A DNA stretch of 64,000 nucleotides from contig JAGQZT010000031.1 in assembly GCA_020435335.1 (NCBI GenBank), forward strand, positions 1 to 64,000, written 5' to 3'. Numbering within the stretch: the first letter of the stretch is position 1; each line of letters opens with the position of its first letter. Source of the stretch: Flavobacteriales bacterium. Its GTDB lineage: Bacteria; Bacteroidota; Bacteroidia; Flavobacteriales_E; Vicingaceae. The notes below the pieces were generated by a model. The model was not told the DNA's origin, searched no databases, and saw only the letters and a list, made by a program, of their open reading frames with translations. The position numbers and the translations under genes are program-made. Of the stretch, positions 8,166 to 17,131 are shown piece by piece.

Positions 8166-10175
8166 CTAGTTTTCTATGATCTTGAATTCTGTCCGCCTGT
8201 TTTTCTGATGGGCTTCTTCTTTTGCCAGTTCACTGGTTAGTTTTTCAATTTCGGCATCGGTAATGACCAGCTGACTTTCGCCGTACCCTTTCGCGATCAA
8301 CCGGCTTTTATCCACGCCCTTGCTCACGAGGTAATCCACACACGATTGGGCTCTTTCCTGCGAGAGTTTGTTGTTGTAGGCATTGCCTCCGCGTGAATCG
8401 GTATGTGCTGACAGCTCAATTTTCATCTTCGGGTTATGATCCAGCAATTCGATCACTTTGTTCAGCTCGTTGTTGGAAGACTGTCTCAGCGAAGCTTCAT
8501 TGTAATCGTAGAAGATGTTATTCAATACTACTTTCTTACCGACTTCCAGTTTATCGAGTTTGATCAGTTTTTCCACCACCTGAAAGGCTGCATCATCCGG
8601 GATCTTGAAGTTTTCGGAGTAGAACAGGTAGCCGGTCGATTTGACACTGATTCCGTAATCCTTTCCGGCCGGCAGGGATACCATGAACTTTCCGGTGGCG
8701 CTGTTCGATTCGAAGGTGCCGACCAGTTCGTCGTCGGTATTATTATACAACTCAATATTGGAATATAGGGCTTCACCTGTTTTACGATCGGTTACAGTTC
8801 CTTTCAGCAGGGTTAGTTTCGGCTTGTTGATCTCGACGAGAAAGGACACCCGGTAAATGTCACGCTTGCCTTTTCCATCCACTTTAATGGAAGTGTAATA
8901 GCCGTATTCGCCACTGGCGGTTAATACGAAACAGACATCATCATCAGCACTGTTTACCGGATAGCCGATATTTTCCGGGGTGCTCCATTTTCCCTTTTCG
9001 AAGGTACTCTTAAAGATGTCGTAGCCACCCATGGTTGGGTGACCTATGGAGCTGAAGTATAACGTTTTTCCATCGGGGTGAATGAATACGGCATCTTCGT
9101 CATCGGGCGTGTTGATGGTATTTCCCAGGTTTTCAGCTTCTCCCCAGTTGCCTTCTTTGTCTTTGGTGGTCTTATAGATGTCTTTGCCACCTTTGCCTCC
9201 GGGGCGGTCACTCACAAAATAAATGCTGTTGCCATCCGGAGAATAACAGGCGGATGTTTCCTGGTATTTGGAATTGATCGGTTCCGGAAATTCTTCCGGT
9301 TCCTGCCAGTCGTTCCCTTTTTTGGCGGTCATAAAAATGTTGCCTTTCTCCTTTTTGGTGTCGCGGTAAATGATCAGTTTCTGGCCGTCGAGCGATAGGC
9401 CAACGGTGGCATCGTGAAGAACGCTGTTTACCGGTTTACCCATGTTCTTGGCCTGAGTCCAGTTGCCTTTTTCCAATTTGGAATAATAGATGTCTTCGAA
9501 GTAGTCGGCAATAGCCAGATCGGTTCCTCCGCCGGTAGTTTCGCTTCTTCTCGAAGTAAAGAATAATTCCGATTCATCGGCGGTAATCACCGGAACGTAT
9601 TCCTCGGCGGTGGTGTTGATGGCTTCGCTCAGGCTCTCAATCTTGACGTTGATAGGCGCGGCGGTTAGCTTTTTGGCTTGTGTACATTCCTTGATCTTGT
9701 GGTCGGCCAGTGCGGAAATGTTCATGTCAGCCTTGAGCTTGCTGCCTTTGCTTTTCGCTGATTTGTAGTATTTGACGGCCTCATCAAATTGATTGCTGAT
9801 GTGTAAGGCTTTCCCGGTAGCGAAGAAGTAGTAGCCATCCAGGTTTTTGTCCAGCGAGGTTGCTTTTTTTAAATAGTCTGCTGCTTTCGCTTTCTCTGAG
9901 GAATTCAGATAGCAATCTCCGATTTTGGCATTCAATTCACCGTTGTTCGGATTGAATTTTTGTGCCTTCTGATAAAACGGAATGGCATCGGCATAGAAAT
10001 AGTTGTAATATTTCGCATCTCCTTCCTGGATCGCCTTCAGGGCGTCCTTCAGTCCGCCGGGTTCGGATTTAAAATTAGCTTTGGTAAATTCTACATTTTG
10101 CTGGGCCACTGAGACCTGAGTCAGGATCAGAAAGCTCAAAAAATAAAGGATTCTCATGCACTTGTTTTTTTCCAA
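8166..10175 (-). CDS. OmpA-family TPR/PD40 protein, PorE-like T9SS component or paralogue
   Basis: 669 residues. Domain order: a signal region (ILYFLSFLILTQVSVAQ), N-terminal TPRs (around 35-160), a PD40-type beta-propeller with repeats such as ELFFTSRRSETTGG and IYFVSDRPGGKGGKD (around 190-440), a carboxypeptidase-regulatory-like fold (around 450-530) and a C-terminal OmpA peptidoglycan-binding domain (IELSAHTDSRGGNAYNNKLS, QKNRRTEFKI). This is the layout of PorE and related T9SS proteins that tie the complex to peptidoglycan. Two bases separate it from the PorP/SprF-like gene upstream, so the pair and the giant adhesin gene form one operon. Confidence 0.9.
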   Translation of the reverse strand: MEKNKCMRILYFLSFLILTQVSVAQQNVEFTKANFKSEPGGLKDALKAIQEGDAKYYNYFYADAIPFYQKAQKFNPNNGELNAKIGDCYLNSSEKAKAADYLKKATSLDKNLDGYYFFATGKALHISNQFDEAVKYYKSAKSKGSKLKADMNISALADHKIKECTQAKKLTAAPINVKIESLSEAINTTAEEYVPVITADESELFFTSRRSETTGGGTDLAIADYFEDIYYSKLEKGNWTQAKNMGKPVNSVLHDATVGLSLDGQKLIIYRDTKKEKGNIFMTAKKGNDWQEPEEFPEPINSKYQETSACYSPDGNSIYFVSDRPGGKGGKDIYKTTKDKEGNWGEAENLGNTINTPDDEDAVFIHPDGKTLYFSSIGHPTMGGYDIFKSTFEKGKWSTPENIGYPVNSADDDVCFVLTASGEYGYYTSIKVDGKGKRDIYRVSFLVEINKPKLTLLKGTVTDRKTGEALYSNIELYNNTDDELVGTFESNSATGKFMVSLPAGKDYGISVKSTGYLFYSENFKIPDDAAFQVVEKLIKLDKLEVGKKVVLNNIFYDYNEASLRQSSNNELNKVIELLDHNPKMKIELSAHTDSRGGNAYNNKLSQERAQSCVDYLVSKGVDKSRLIAKGYGESQLVITDAEIEKLTSELAKEEAHQKNRRTEFKIIEN

Positions 10176-10177
10176 AG

Positions 10178-11224
10178 TTAATTAAAACGAGCGTTGGATT
10201 TTGTTCCTCTTCCGTAAGTAAACGGATTCGGACTGATGAATTTAATGTAAACCTCGGGGCCTCCGTTCCCGCCGGTGGCGGCACTTAAGTCGGATGTGTT
10301 CAGGTCGTAAGCCACACCAAATGCCAGGCTTCCGATCTCAAATTCTGCCGACGGGGCAAAGGCATCGCCCATTCGCATATAGCTTCCCACGGAAATAGCC
10401 ATTTCGGAGAACATGCCGGTGTATTTCGATTCCTCACGCAACATGTAGCGTAACATCAATCCTCCGGCAAACTGGCGGGTAGGTCCTTGTACATAGCCGA
10501 TGAATTTCGGACGTAAGGCCAGTTTGGTGTTGGATAAACCAATGTGTGCATCGGCATGGAATGCTAACTTGGAATACAGTTTGTCCAGGTCACCGAACTC
10601 TACCTGTCGGCTCGGGCGAGTAATGTGATAGAAAGCCACGCCGGCTTTCATCTTGAACTCATCATGAGAGCTCAGGGTTTTGGAGCCTGTTCCGTAGGCC
10701 CACAGCGCTCCGGCAGAGAAGTCGAAGAAGTTGGTGCTTTGGAACGACATACTCTCGTTAGAACTCAATGAAGCATCGAAGTACTGTCCATTAAACTGAG
10801 AATCCCACTCCAGGCTGTTCGGGCTCATGCTGTTTTGACCCCAGGATCCCATTAACCCCACGGAGGCGGAGTTTTTATCGTTCAAGAAAACGATGTTGGA
10901 GATGCCTAACGAAATTTTCGTCGTTCCGAAGTCGGTTTGGCCGGCCACATCTTTGTATACATTCAGACCGATTCCCATGAATCCGTTTTGCCATTTGTTT
11001 TTAAACATCCCGGCATCGCCCATAAACGAATAGGTGGTGTAGGGATTTCCGATGCTGGCCCATTGGTTCCGGTAATTGATGGCTACCCGGTGGTCTCCAG
11101 GGAAAACTCCTGTTGTGGCCGGATTGGTCGTGATGGGCATGGCATCCCACATGGTGAAGTGGATATCCTGAGCCATGGTTGGCATGGCGCTCAGGATGGT
11201 TATGATGATGATGATCTTTTTCAT
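10178..11224 (-). CDS. PorP/SprF-family type IX secretion outer-membrane protein
   Basis: 348 residues with a signal peptide (IIIIITILSAMPTMAQD). The opening DIHFTMWDAMPITTNPATTG and VAINYRNQWASIGNPYTTY are the family hallmark, followed by beta-barrel-like strands and a C-terminal aromatic region. PorP/SprF proteins help type B sorting-domain cargo reach or attach to the surface. It lies between such a cargo gene (upstream, 22 bases away) and a PorE-like gene, the usual SprB/SprF-type neighbourhood. Confidence 0.93.
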   Translation of the reverse strand: MKKIIIIITILSAMPTMAQDIHFTMWDAMPITTNPATTGVFPGDHRVAINYRNQWASIGNPYTTYSFMGDAGMFKNKWQNGFMGIGLNVYKDVAGQTDFGTTKISLGISNIVFLNDKNSASVGLMGSWGQNSMSPNSLEWDSQFNGQYFDASLSSNESMSFQSTNFFDFSAGALWAYGTGSKTLSSHDEFKMKAGVAFYHITRPSRQVEFGDLDKLYSKLAFHADAHIGLSNTKLALRPKFIGYVQGPTRQFAGGLMLRYMLREESKYTGMFSEMAISVGSYMRMGDAFAPSAEFEIGSLAFGVAYDLNTSDLSAATGGNGGPEVYIKFISPNPFTYGRGTKSNARFN

Positions 11225-11246
11225 AGTGTTTATTTTTTATGCCGTA

Positions 11247-14200
11247 TTATCTTACCAGCGTTATATCTCCTTTTTTAGTGACTTCACTACCATCCAGGAA
11301 GGTGGCTTCCAGGTAGTAAACAAATACGGCATTGTTCATTTTCTTACCTCTGAATGTTCCGTCCCAGCCGATGTTCATGTCGGTTGTCTCAAAGACTTTT
11401 TCACCCCATCGGTCGTAGATGAAGAATTTCAGGGTTTGTACACCGGCACCTCTTACGAAAACGATGTCGTTATTGCCATCGCCATTCGGAGAGAAGATGT
11501 TCGGTACCCAGATCACATAATCAAAATCAACGATCACGGTTACGTCGTCACTGGCTGTACATCCATTGGAGTCAACCACAACAACCGTGTAGGTGATGGT
11601 TTCCGTAGGTGTGGAAACCGGACTGGTGCAGACTACACAATCCAACCAGGTCGGTGGGGTCCAGGTATAAACTCCGTTGGAACCGGTGGCATTCAGGTTG
11701 GCACTTTGGCCCAGCTCAATGGTGACATCGCTTCCCGCATCGATAATCGGTAGCGGATGTATGGTTACCGTTGAGGTAGTGGTGTCGGAACCGTTGGAAT
11801 TGGTAACGATCAGTTCAACGTTGTAGGTTCCGTCGGTATCATAACATACCGTGTGAGGTCCTTGTGTGTTTGCTGATGAAGGGGTTCCGCCGGTGAATGT
11901 CCATTGCCAGCCGGTTGCACCGGTACTTTGATCGGTGAATGTGATGCATTCACCTGCACAAACAGCACTGTCGCTCACACTATACCCTGCCGTAGGCATG
12001 GTACATGGATTAACCGTTACGGTTACCGTTGCACTCGAAGTACCACAAGTGTTCGTTACGGTGTAGGTGTATACGCCTGCAGCATCCAGTGACGGATCAA
12101 ATACGCCGGTTCCGGAATTCATAGCCGGCGACCAGGTTCCTCCCAGATCAGGAGTTCCTCCTAACAGGGTAAACAGGTCGACAGCAGGATCGGTGGCACA
12201 CATCGTAATGGAGCCGTTCGTTCCTGCATCCGGAGCCGGATTGACGGTTACGGTTACGGTAGCTGTTTGTGGGTTGTTGTTACAATCCAACACGGTATAA
12301 GTGTACGTTCCGGCAGTATTTGAAGCCGGATTGAACGTTCCCTGATCACCACCGGTAAGGGTAGAAGGCCCTGTCCAGGTTCCTCCTGCACTTGGAGAAC
12401 CTGTTAAGCTGTCGATCAGGTTAATGTTGGAGGCGTTGGCACAGATGGTTACACTACCATTACTTCCCGGAGTTGGGTTGGAAGAGATGGTAACAGTTAC
12501 ATTAGCTGTTGAGGTGCCACAAGCATTGGTTACGGTGTAGGTGTACATACCTGCAGCGTTCGAAGCCGGGTTGAAGGTTCCCTGATCACCATTCGCCAGT
12601 GCCGAAGGTCCTGACCAGGTTCCGCCATTGTCAGGGGTTCCGCTCAGGTAGTTGAACAGGTCGGTAGCAGCAGCGGTCGGGCAAATGCTTAGTGTACTGT
12701 CGCCACCGGCATCCGGAGCCGGGTTGATGGTTACGGTCACAGTAGCTGTTTGCGGATTGTTGCTGCAATCCAGTATGGTATAGGTGTATGTTCCTGCGGT
12801 ATTCGAAGCCGGATTGAATGTCCCCTGGTCTCCACCGGTGAGGGTGGAAGGACCGGTCCAGGTACCACCTGCACTCGGACTGCCTGTTAAGCTGTCGATC
12901 AGGTTGATGCTGGAGGCATTGGCACAGATCGAAACGGTGCCGTTACTTCCCGGGGTTGGGTTGGCCAGGATGGTTACTACGATGTTTGCGGTTGAAGTTC
13001 CACAGGCATTTGTAACCGTGTATGTATAGGTTCCTGCCGAATTCGAAGCCGGGTTGAAGGTTCCCAGATCACCGTTCGCCAGTGCTGATGGTCCCGACCA
13101 GGTTCCGCCGTTATCCGGAGTTCCGCTCAGGTAGTTGAACAGATCGGTAGCGGCAGCAGTCGGGCAAATGGTTAGCGTACTATCGCCGCCAGCATCCGGA
13201 GCCGGATTAATGGTTACGGTCACAGTAGCCGTTTGTGGGTTGTTGTTGCAATCCAGTACGGTGTAGGTGTATGTTCCTGCGGTATTGGAAGCCGGATTAA
13301 AGGTTCCCTGGTCACCACCTGTCAATGCAGAAGGTCCGCTCCAGCTACCTCCGGTACTTGGACTACCCGTTAAGCTGTCGATCAGGTTGATGTTCGAAGC
13401 GTTGGCACAGATCGAAACGGTACCATTGCTTCCCGGAGTCGGGTTAGCCAGGATGGTTACTACGATGTTTGCGGTTGAGGTTCCACAAGAATTCGTAACC
13501 GTATAGGTGTATGTTCCTGCGGTGTTGGAAGCCGGGTTGAAGGTTCCCAGATCACCATTCGCCAGTGCTGATGGTCCTGACCAAGTTCCGCCGTTATCCG
13601 GAGTACCCACCAGGTAATTGAACAGGTCGGTTGCCGCGCTGGTCGGACAAATATTCAATGTACTGTCGCCACCGGCATTCGGAGCCGGGTTAATGGTTAC
13701 GGTAACGGTGCTGTTTGCTGTTCCACATGTGTTTGTAACGGTGTAGGTGTATGTTCCTGCGGTGTTGGAAGCCGGGTTGAAGGTTCCCTGATCACCGCCT
13801 GTTAATGCAGAAGGTCCGCTCCAGCTACCACCTGCATTTGGTGTTCCACCCAAACTATCGATCAGGTTTACGGTTGAACCGCCTGAACACAAGCTTGCAG
13901 TTCCGTTAGAGCCGGCATCCGGCGACGGGTTGATGGTTACGGTAACGGTGCTGTTTACACTTCCGCATCCGTTGGTTACGGTATAGGTATAAGTTCCCGC
14001 GGTGTTGGAAGCCGGGTTAAAGGTTCCCTGATCTCCACCGGTAAGGGCAGAAGGTCCGCTCCAGCTGCCACCTGCATCTGGCGTGCCTCCAAGGCTGTCG
14101 ATGAGGTTGATGGCAGAAGCTCCCGCACAGATCGAGACGGTGCCGTTGGTTCCGGCATCGGGGAGTGGGTTCACGACGATCGTGACCGTATCGTTACATC

Positions 14201-16817
14201 CGGTTAAGGTATATGTAATAACATGGCTTCCAGGTCCGGCAACACTTGGATCAAAAGTTCCGTTTGTGCTGTTGGTAATACCTGTTCCCGACCAGGTTCC
14301 GCCGCTTTGAGCGGCAGTCAGGTTGGTTGCACCGGCGTTTTCACAGAATGGGCCGGCCTGAGTAATGGTGGCATCACAACCACTACAAGGAGGGATGGTA
14401 CTGATTCCATAGTATACAATCGTATCGCCAAAAGAATCAACTACTTTGATGGTGTCCGCGCTGCCCGGAGGGGTTACGGTTGTTCCTGTGCCAAAAGGTG
14501 ACCATCCGGCTGGTGTAGTACAGGAATTTAAAGGGATCGGGAATGGATTGTAGCAGGATCCGAAAGTCCACGTTCCACCACAAGCGGTACAATTTGCCGA
14601 TGTGTTGGTGGTAATGGTTTGGGCGGCAGTCCATTCAAACCAGTTGTATGGGCCGGTTCCGCCTGTTACGGTCAGGTCGCCGTTGGCTTCTTTACATACC
14701 GACATCACACTACAATTCCCTACACTTACGGTAATGGAATGTGACCCACAGCCAATGGTGTATGTAATGGTATATGTACCTGCAGTTGCCAGGGACGGAT
14801 CAAAAACTCCGGTTCCGGTGTTTAAAGCAGGAGTAGCCGGAGAAACGCTCCATGTTCCACCTCCAGTGTTGGGGTTTAAGTTTACAGGTGCATCAGTAAT
14901 ACACAAGGGGCCGATTTGGCAGAATAACGGATCACAGCAAACCAACGCATATTGTCCGGTAGCACTCATGTTAAAGGCTTGAACCCGGCCGACCCGGTTA
15001 CCGGCAGCCTGGTTATTTCCTTCGGCACCTCCGGCAACAACTTCACCGTTGCTATTTACGCTCACATCATAAACGGTAAATCCGTTTGTTGTCAAAGCTT
15101 GTGAAACAAAGTTCAGGTTGGCATCGAATTTTACTACGCGGTCCATGGAACCGGCATATACGTTTCCGTTTACGTCAACATCCAATCCGCTACAGTGAAC
15201 TATCCGTTCTCCTAATGAAGTTCCTGAGCTACCTCCTGGCAGGGCAACGTTGTTCAATAAGGCACCGGTGTTCACGTCCCATTGAAGAATCCGGTCGCCC
15301 CGGTGAGTGTAAAAGTAATTGTCGTTGGAGACCAGTGCTTTCAAACCACCTCCGTTTTGGTTTTTAGGTAAGTAGTTTTCGCATTTGTAGGCGAGGTGAT
15401 GTGTGTTGTCAACCTGGAAGTACGGCCCGTTGTTCGGACAGCTGCTGAAATCCTGATTGATGGCACCAACCGAGTCGTGTGTCAAAAAGATGTATTGAGA
15501 ATTTTTTGCAGAAGAGATCGATCTTACTTCGATCGGAGTTGGTGGTGGGATAGCGATACCACCTATATTCACGTGTGTGAATTTCATGTCGTTCAGTACG
15601 GTGCCGGTGTTCACATCAATATCGAAGATTCCTCCGTAGAAATCGAAAGAAAGCAGTCCGTTTACCCAGGTACCACCAACGATCAGTTTGGTTTCGTCGC
15701 AGTTGAATGTGATGGACCACCATTCGGAGTTAAACTGAAGGCCGCCGCTAAGAGCCGACTGCCAGATAAAGTTTCCGGCATTGTCCACTTTGTGCATTTC
15801 GGCAGTTACCCCGGAAGTAACGAAGCTGTTACCACTCTGATCCGTTGCCAATGTTCCCAGCCAAACAGTAGCTGTATCCCAGGGGGTGTTGTAGGTCCAT
15901 TGCAGCGTTCCTGCGGCATTGTATTTTTTCAGGACCATCGGGGTTTCACCACCGGTCACATAAGTATTCCCGCTACCGTCGTTTTCCACTTCCCAAACAG
16001 CGTTGGAAGAGTTGAAGGTTTCAATAACCATCCAGGGGTCGATCACGACTTCCCTGGAGTTGTCGTAGTTGCCGAGGTTAAAGGTTACGATGTTGTTGCT
16101 GAACTGATAGTGAGAACTGATTTCCTGTTTGGAATTCTGATAATAGGTGTAGGGCTTGTGTTCGGTTATTTTACCTAAAGAGGCTGTCATTTCCAGCTGT
16201 CCCTGAGCATTCAGTTTCAGGTTGGTGGATTCGTTTAGTACGTTGGTGTGTTTGGTGGTGTATTTCATTTGGATCACCGAAGGATCCGCTCCCGGGTGGA
16301 GGATGATGCTGTATTTTACGCCACCGTCTTTGTGAAAGAAATATTCCACGTCGATGTTCGGGTACAGTTCTTTATACGTGATCTTTTTAAAACCATTCAC
16401 CCGATTGATGTTTGAAATCTCTCTGGTTTCATGGTCTTTGATCGCATACGAATAATAATGATTGGTTTTGCCGTCGGCAATGATCTGAACATTCGGATTC
16501 GATCCGACCCAAACGACATCCAGAAACTCACTAACATTCATTCGTTTCGGAGAGTTGGGATCTTCCTTTACCCGGTTTTTGTTCTTAATGAACTTGTCCA
16601 TTCTGTAGGTTAACCCTTCTTTGGTAAAGAAGATGTAGTAAGGATTTTGGGTCACGGCAAATTCAATGTCGTTCTTCTTCCAGTTTCGGCCGTCAAATTG
16701 TCCCTCGTTCTTTACAAATGCAATTTCGTCCAGTTGGTTGGTGTTCCAACTTTGTTGCTGAGCTCCCGAAAACAGTGAGCTGATCAGTAAAAAAAGCAGT
16801 AAAATAGTTTTGTTCAT
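11247..16817 (-). CDS. Giant T9SS-secreted repeat adhesin with type B (CHU_C) sorting domain
   Basis: 1,856 residues from the ATG at 16817. An ATG at 16835 is also in frame, but the promoter box ends only eight bases before it; 16817 gives a leader and a clean signal peptide (MNKTILLLFLLISSLFSGAQ). Order: a DUF7948-like N-terminal region (FVKNEGQFDGRNWKKNDIEF), a WD/propeller-like part, a cysteine-bearing linker, about ten 80-residue beta-sandwich repeats (GTFNPASNTAGTYTYTVTN), a PKD domain (QWTFTGGTPSSANTQGPHTV), and a C-terminal type B domain (IFSPNGDGNNDIV, IYDRWGEKVFET, GWDGTFRGKKMNNAVFVY). It is probably a cell-surface adhesin exported by the T9SS and served by the PorP/SprF-like protein next door. 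Adhesion is inferred from architecture. Confidence 0.9.
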   Translation of the reverse strand: MNKTILLLFLLISSLFSGAQQQSWNTNQLDEIAFVKNEGQFDGRNWKKNDIEFAVTQNPYYIFFTKEGLTYRMDKFIKNKNRVKEDPNSPKRMNVSEFLDVVWVGSNPNVQIIADGKTNHYYSYAIKDHETREISNINRVNGFKKITYKELYPNIDVEYFFHKDGGVKYSIILHPGADPSVIQMKYTTKHTNVLNESTNLKLNAQGQLEMTASLGKITEHKPYTYYQNSKQEISSHYQFSNNIVTFNLGNYDNSREVVIDPWMVIETFNSSNAVWEVENDGSGNTYVTGGETPMVLKKYNAAGTLQWTYNTPWDTATVWLGTLATDQSGNSFVTSGVTAEMHKVDNAGNFIWQSALSGGLQFNSEWWSITFNCDETKLIVGGTWVNGLLSFDFYGGIFDIDVNTGTVLNDMKFTHVNIGGIAIPPPTPIEVRSISSAKNSQYIFLTHDSVGAINQDFSSCPNNGPYFQVDNTHHLAYKCENYLPKNQNGGGLKALVSNDNYFYTHRGDRILQWDVNTGALLNNVALPGGSSGTSLGERIVHCSGLDVDVNGNVYAGSMDRVVKFDANLNFVSQALTTNGFTVYDVSVNSNGEVVAGGAEGNNQAAGNRVGRVQAFNMSATGQYALVCCDPLFCQIGPLCITDAPVNLNPNTGGGTWSVSPATPALNTGTGVFDPSLATAGTYTITYTIGCGSHSITVSVGNCSVMSVCKEANGDLTVTGGTGPYNWFEWTAAQTITTNTSANCTACGGTWTFGSCYNPFPIPLNSCTTPAGWSPFGTGTTVTPPGSADTIKVVDSFGDTIVYYGISTIPPCSGCDATITQAGPFCENAGATNLTAAQSGGTWSGTGITNSTNGTFDPSVAGPGSHVITYTLTGCNDTVTIVVNPLPDAGTNGTVSICAGASAINLIDSLGGTPDAGGSWSGPSALTGGDQGTFNPASNTAGTYTYTVTNGCGSVNSTVTVTINPSPDAGSNGTASLCSGGSTVNLIDSLGGTPNAGGSWSGPSALTGGDQGTFNPASNTAGTYTYTVTNTCGTANSTVTVTINPAPNAGGDSTLNICPTSAATDLFNYLVGTPDNGGTWSGPSALANGDLGTFNPASNTAGTYTYTVTNSCGTSTANIVVTILANPTPGSNGTVSICANASNINLIDSLTGSPSTGGSWSGPSALTGGDQGTFNPASNTAGTYTYTVLDCNNNPQTATVTVTINPAPDAGGDSTLTICPTAAATDLFNYLSGTPDNGGTWSGPSALANGDLGTFNPASNSAGTYTYTVTNACGTSTANIVVTILANPTPGSNGTVSICANASSINLIDSLTGSPSAGGTWTGPSTLTGGDQGTFNPASNTAGTYTYTILDCSNNPQTATVTVTINPAPDAGGDSTLSICPTAAATDLFNYLSGTPDNGGTWSGPSALANGDQGTFNPASNAAGMYTYTVTNACGTSTANVTVTISSNPTPGSNGSVTICANASNINLIDSLTGSPSAGGTWTGPSTLTGGDQGTFNPASNTAGTYTYTVLDCNNNPQTATVTVTVNPAPDAGTNGSITMCATDPAVDLFTLLGGTPDLGGTWSPAMNSGTGVFDPSLDAAGVYTYTVTNTCGTSSATVTVTVNPCTMPTAGYSVSDSAVCAGECITFTDQSTGATGWQWTFTGGTPSSANTQGPHTVCYDTDGTYNVELIVTNSNGSDTTTSTVTIHPLPIIDAGSDVTIELGQSANLNATGSNGVYTWTPPTWLDCVVCTSPVSTPTETITYTVVVVDSNGCTASDDVTVIVDFDYVIWVPNIFSPNGDGNNDIVFVRGAGVQTLKFFIYDRWGEKVFETTDMNIGWDGTFRGKKMNNAVFVYYLEATFLDGSEVTKKGDITLVR
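12005..14159. repeat. Intragenic tandem repeats of the giant adhesin gene
   Basis: About nine to ten units of roughly 240 bp, each coding an 80-residue module beginning DAG(T/G)(N/D) or TPGSNG and ending TVTINPAP or VTILANP. In the middle the units alternate as A-B pairs, so the true repeat is about 483 bp (161 codons), three times: equivalent points lie near 12715, 13198 and 13680. High DNA identity suggests recent expansion and risk of assembly collapse. Confidence 0.85.
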
Positions 16818-17131
16818 AGTGAGTGATTTTTTCATTATTACCCCAAAACTATAATTACATATGGTGTCAGTCAATTTTAATTTTTCAAATATTTAGTTTC
16901 CTAAACTTTGAAAGTTGTTAAAAAAAATGCATCTCGCTTTTAGTCCGGTTTAAAATCTAACTTTGGGTAGTTGTTGATTAAGTTCTAATATTCACTTAAT
17001 CAGTATAATAATGAAGTTGTTTTGTTTAAATAGATTCATAAATAAATGATAATATCGTGTGTGTGAAATGAAAAAAATATTATTTTAGAATTCTAAAAAA
17101 CAGGTATTAAAATCTTTGAATGAAGTAGGCG
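16818..17131. promoter_or_regulatory. Divergent intergenic region with adhesin-operon promoter
   Basis: On the minus strand the adhesin promoter has TAGTTTTG at 16844-16851, preceded 20 bases upstream by a TTG, a good Bacteroidota promoter. Towards the plus-strand gene there is a weak box AATCTTTG at 17111-17118 and a 16-bp palindrome at 17083-17098 (TTTTAGAATTCTAAAA). No coding sequence is visible; the DNA is AT-rich. Confidence 0.6.

Noticed and set aside
15396-16178. 260-codon plus-strand frame inside the giant adhesin gene
   Set aside because: Antisense shadow of a long, well-supported gene; no start signal or domain.
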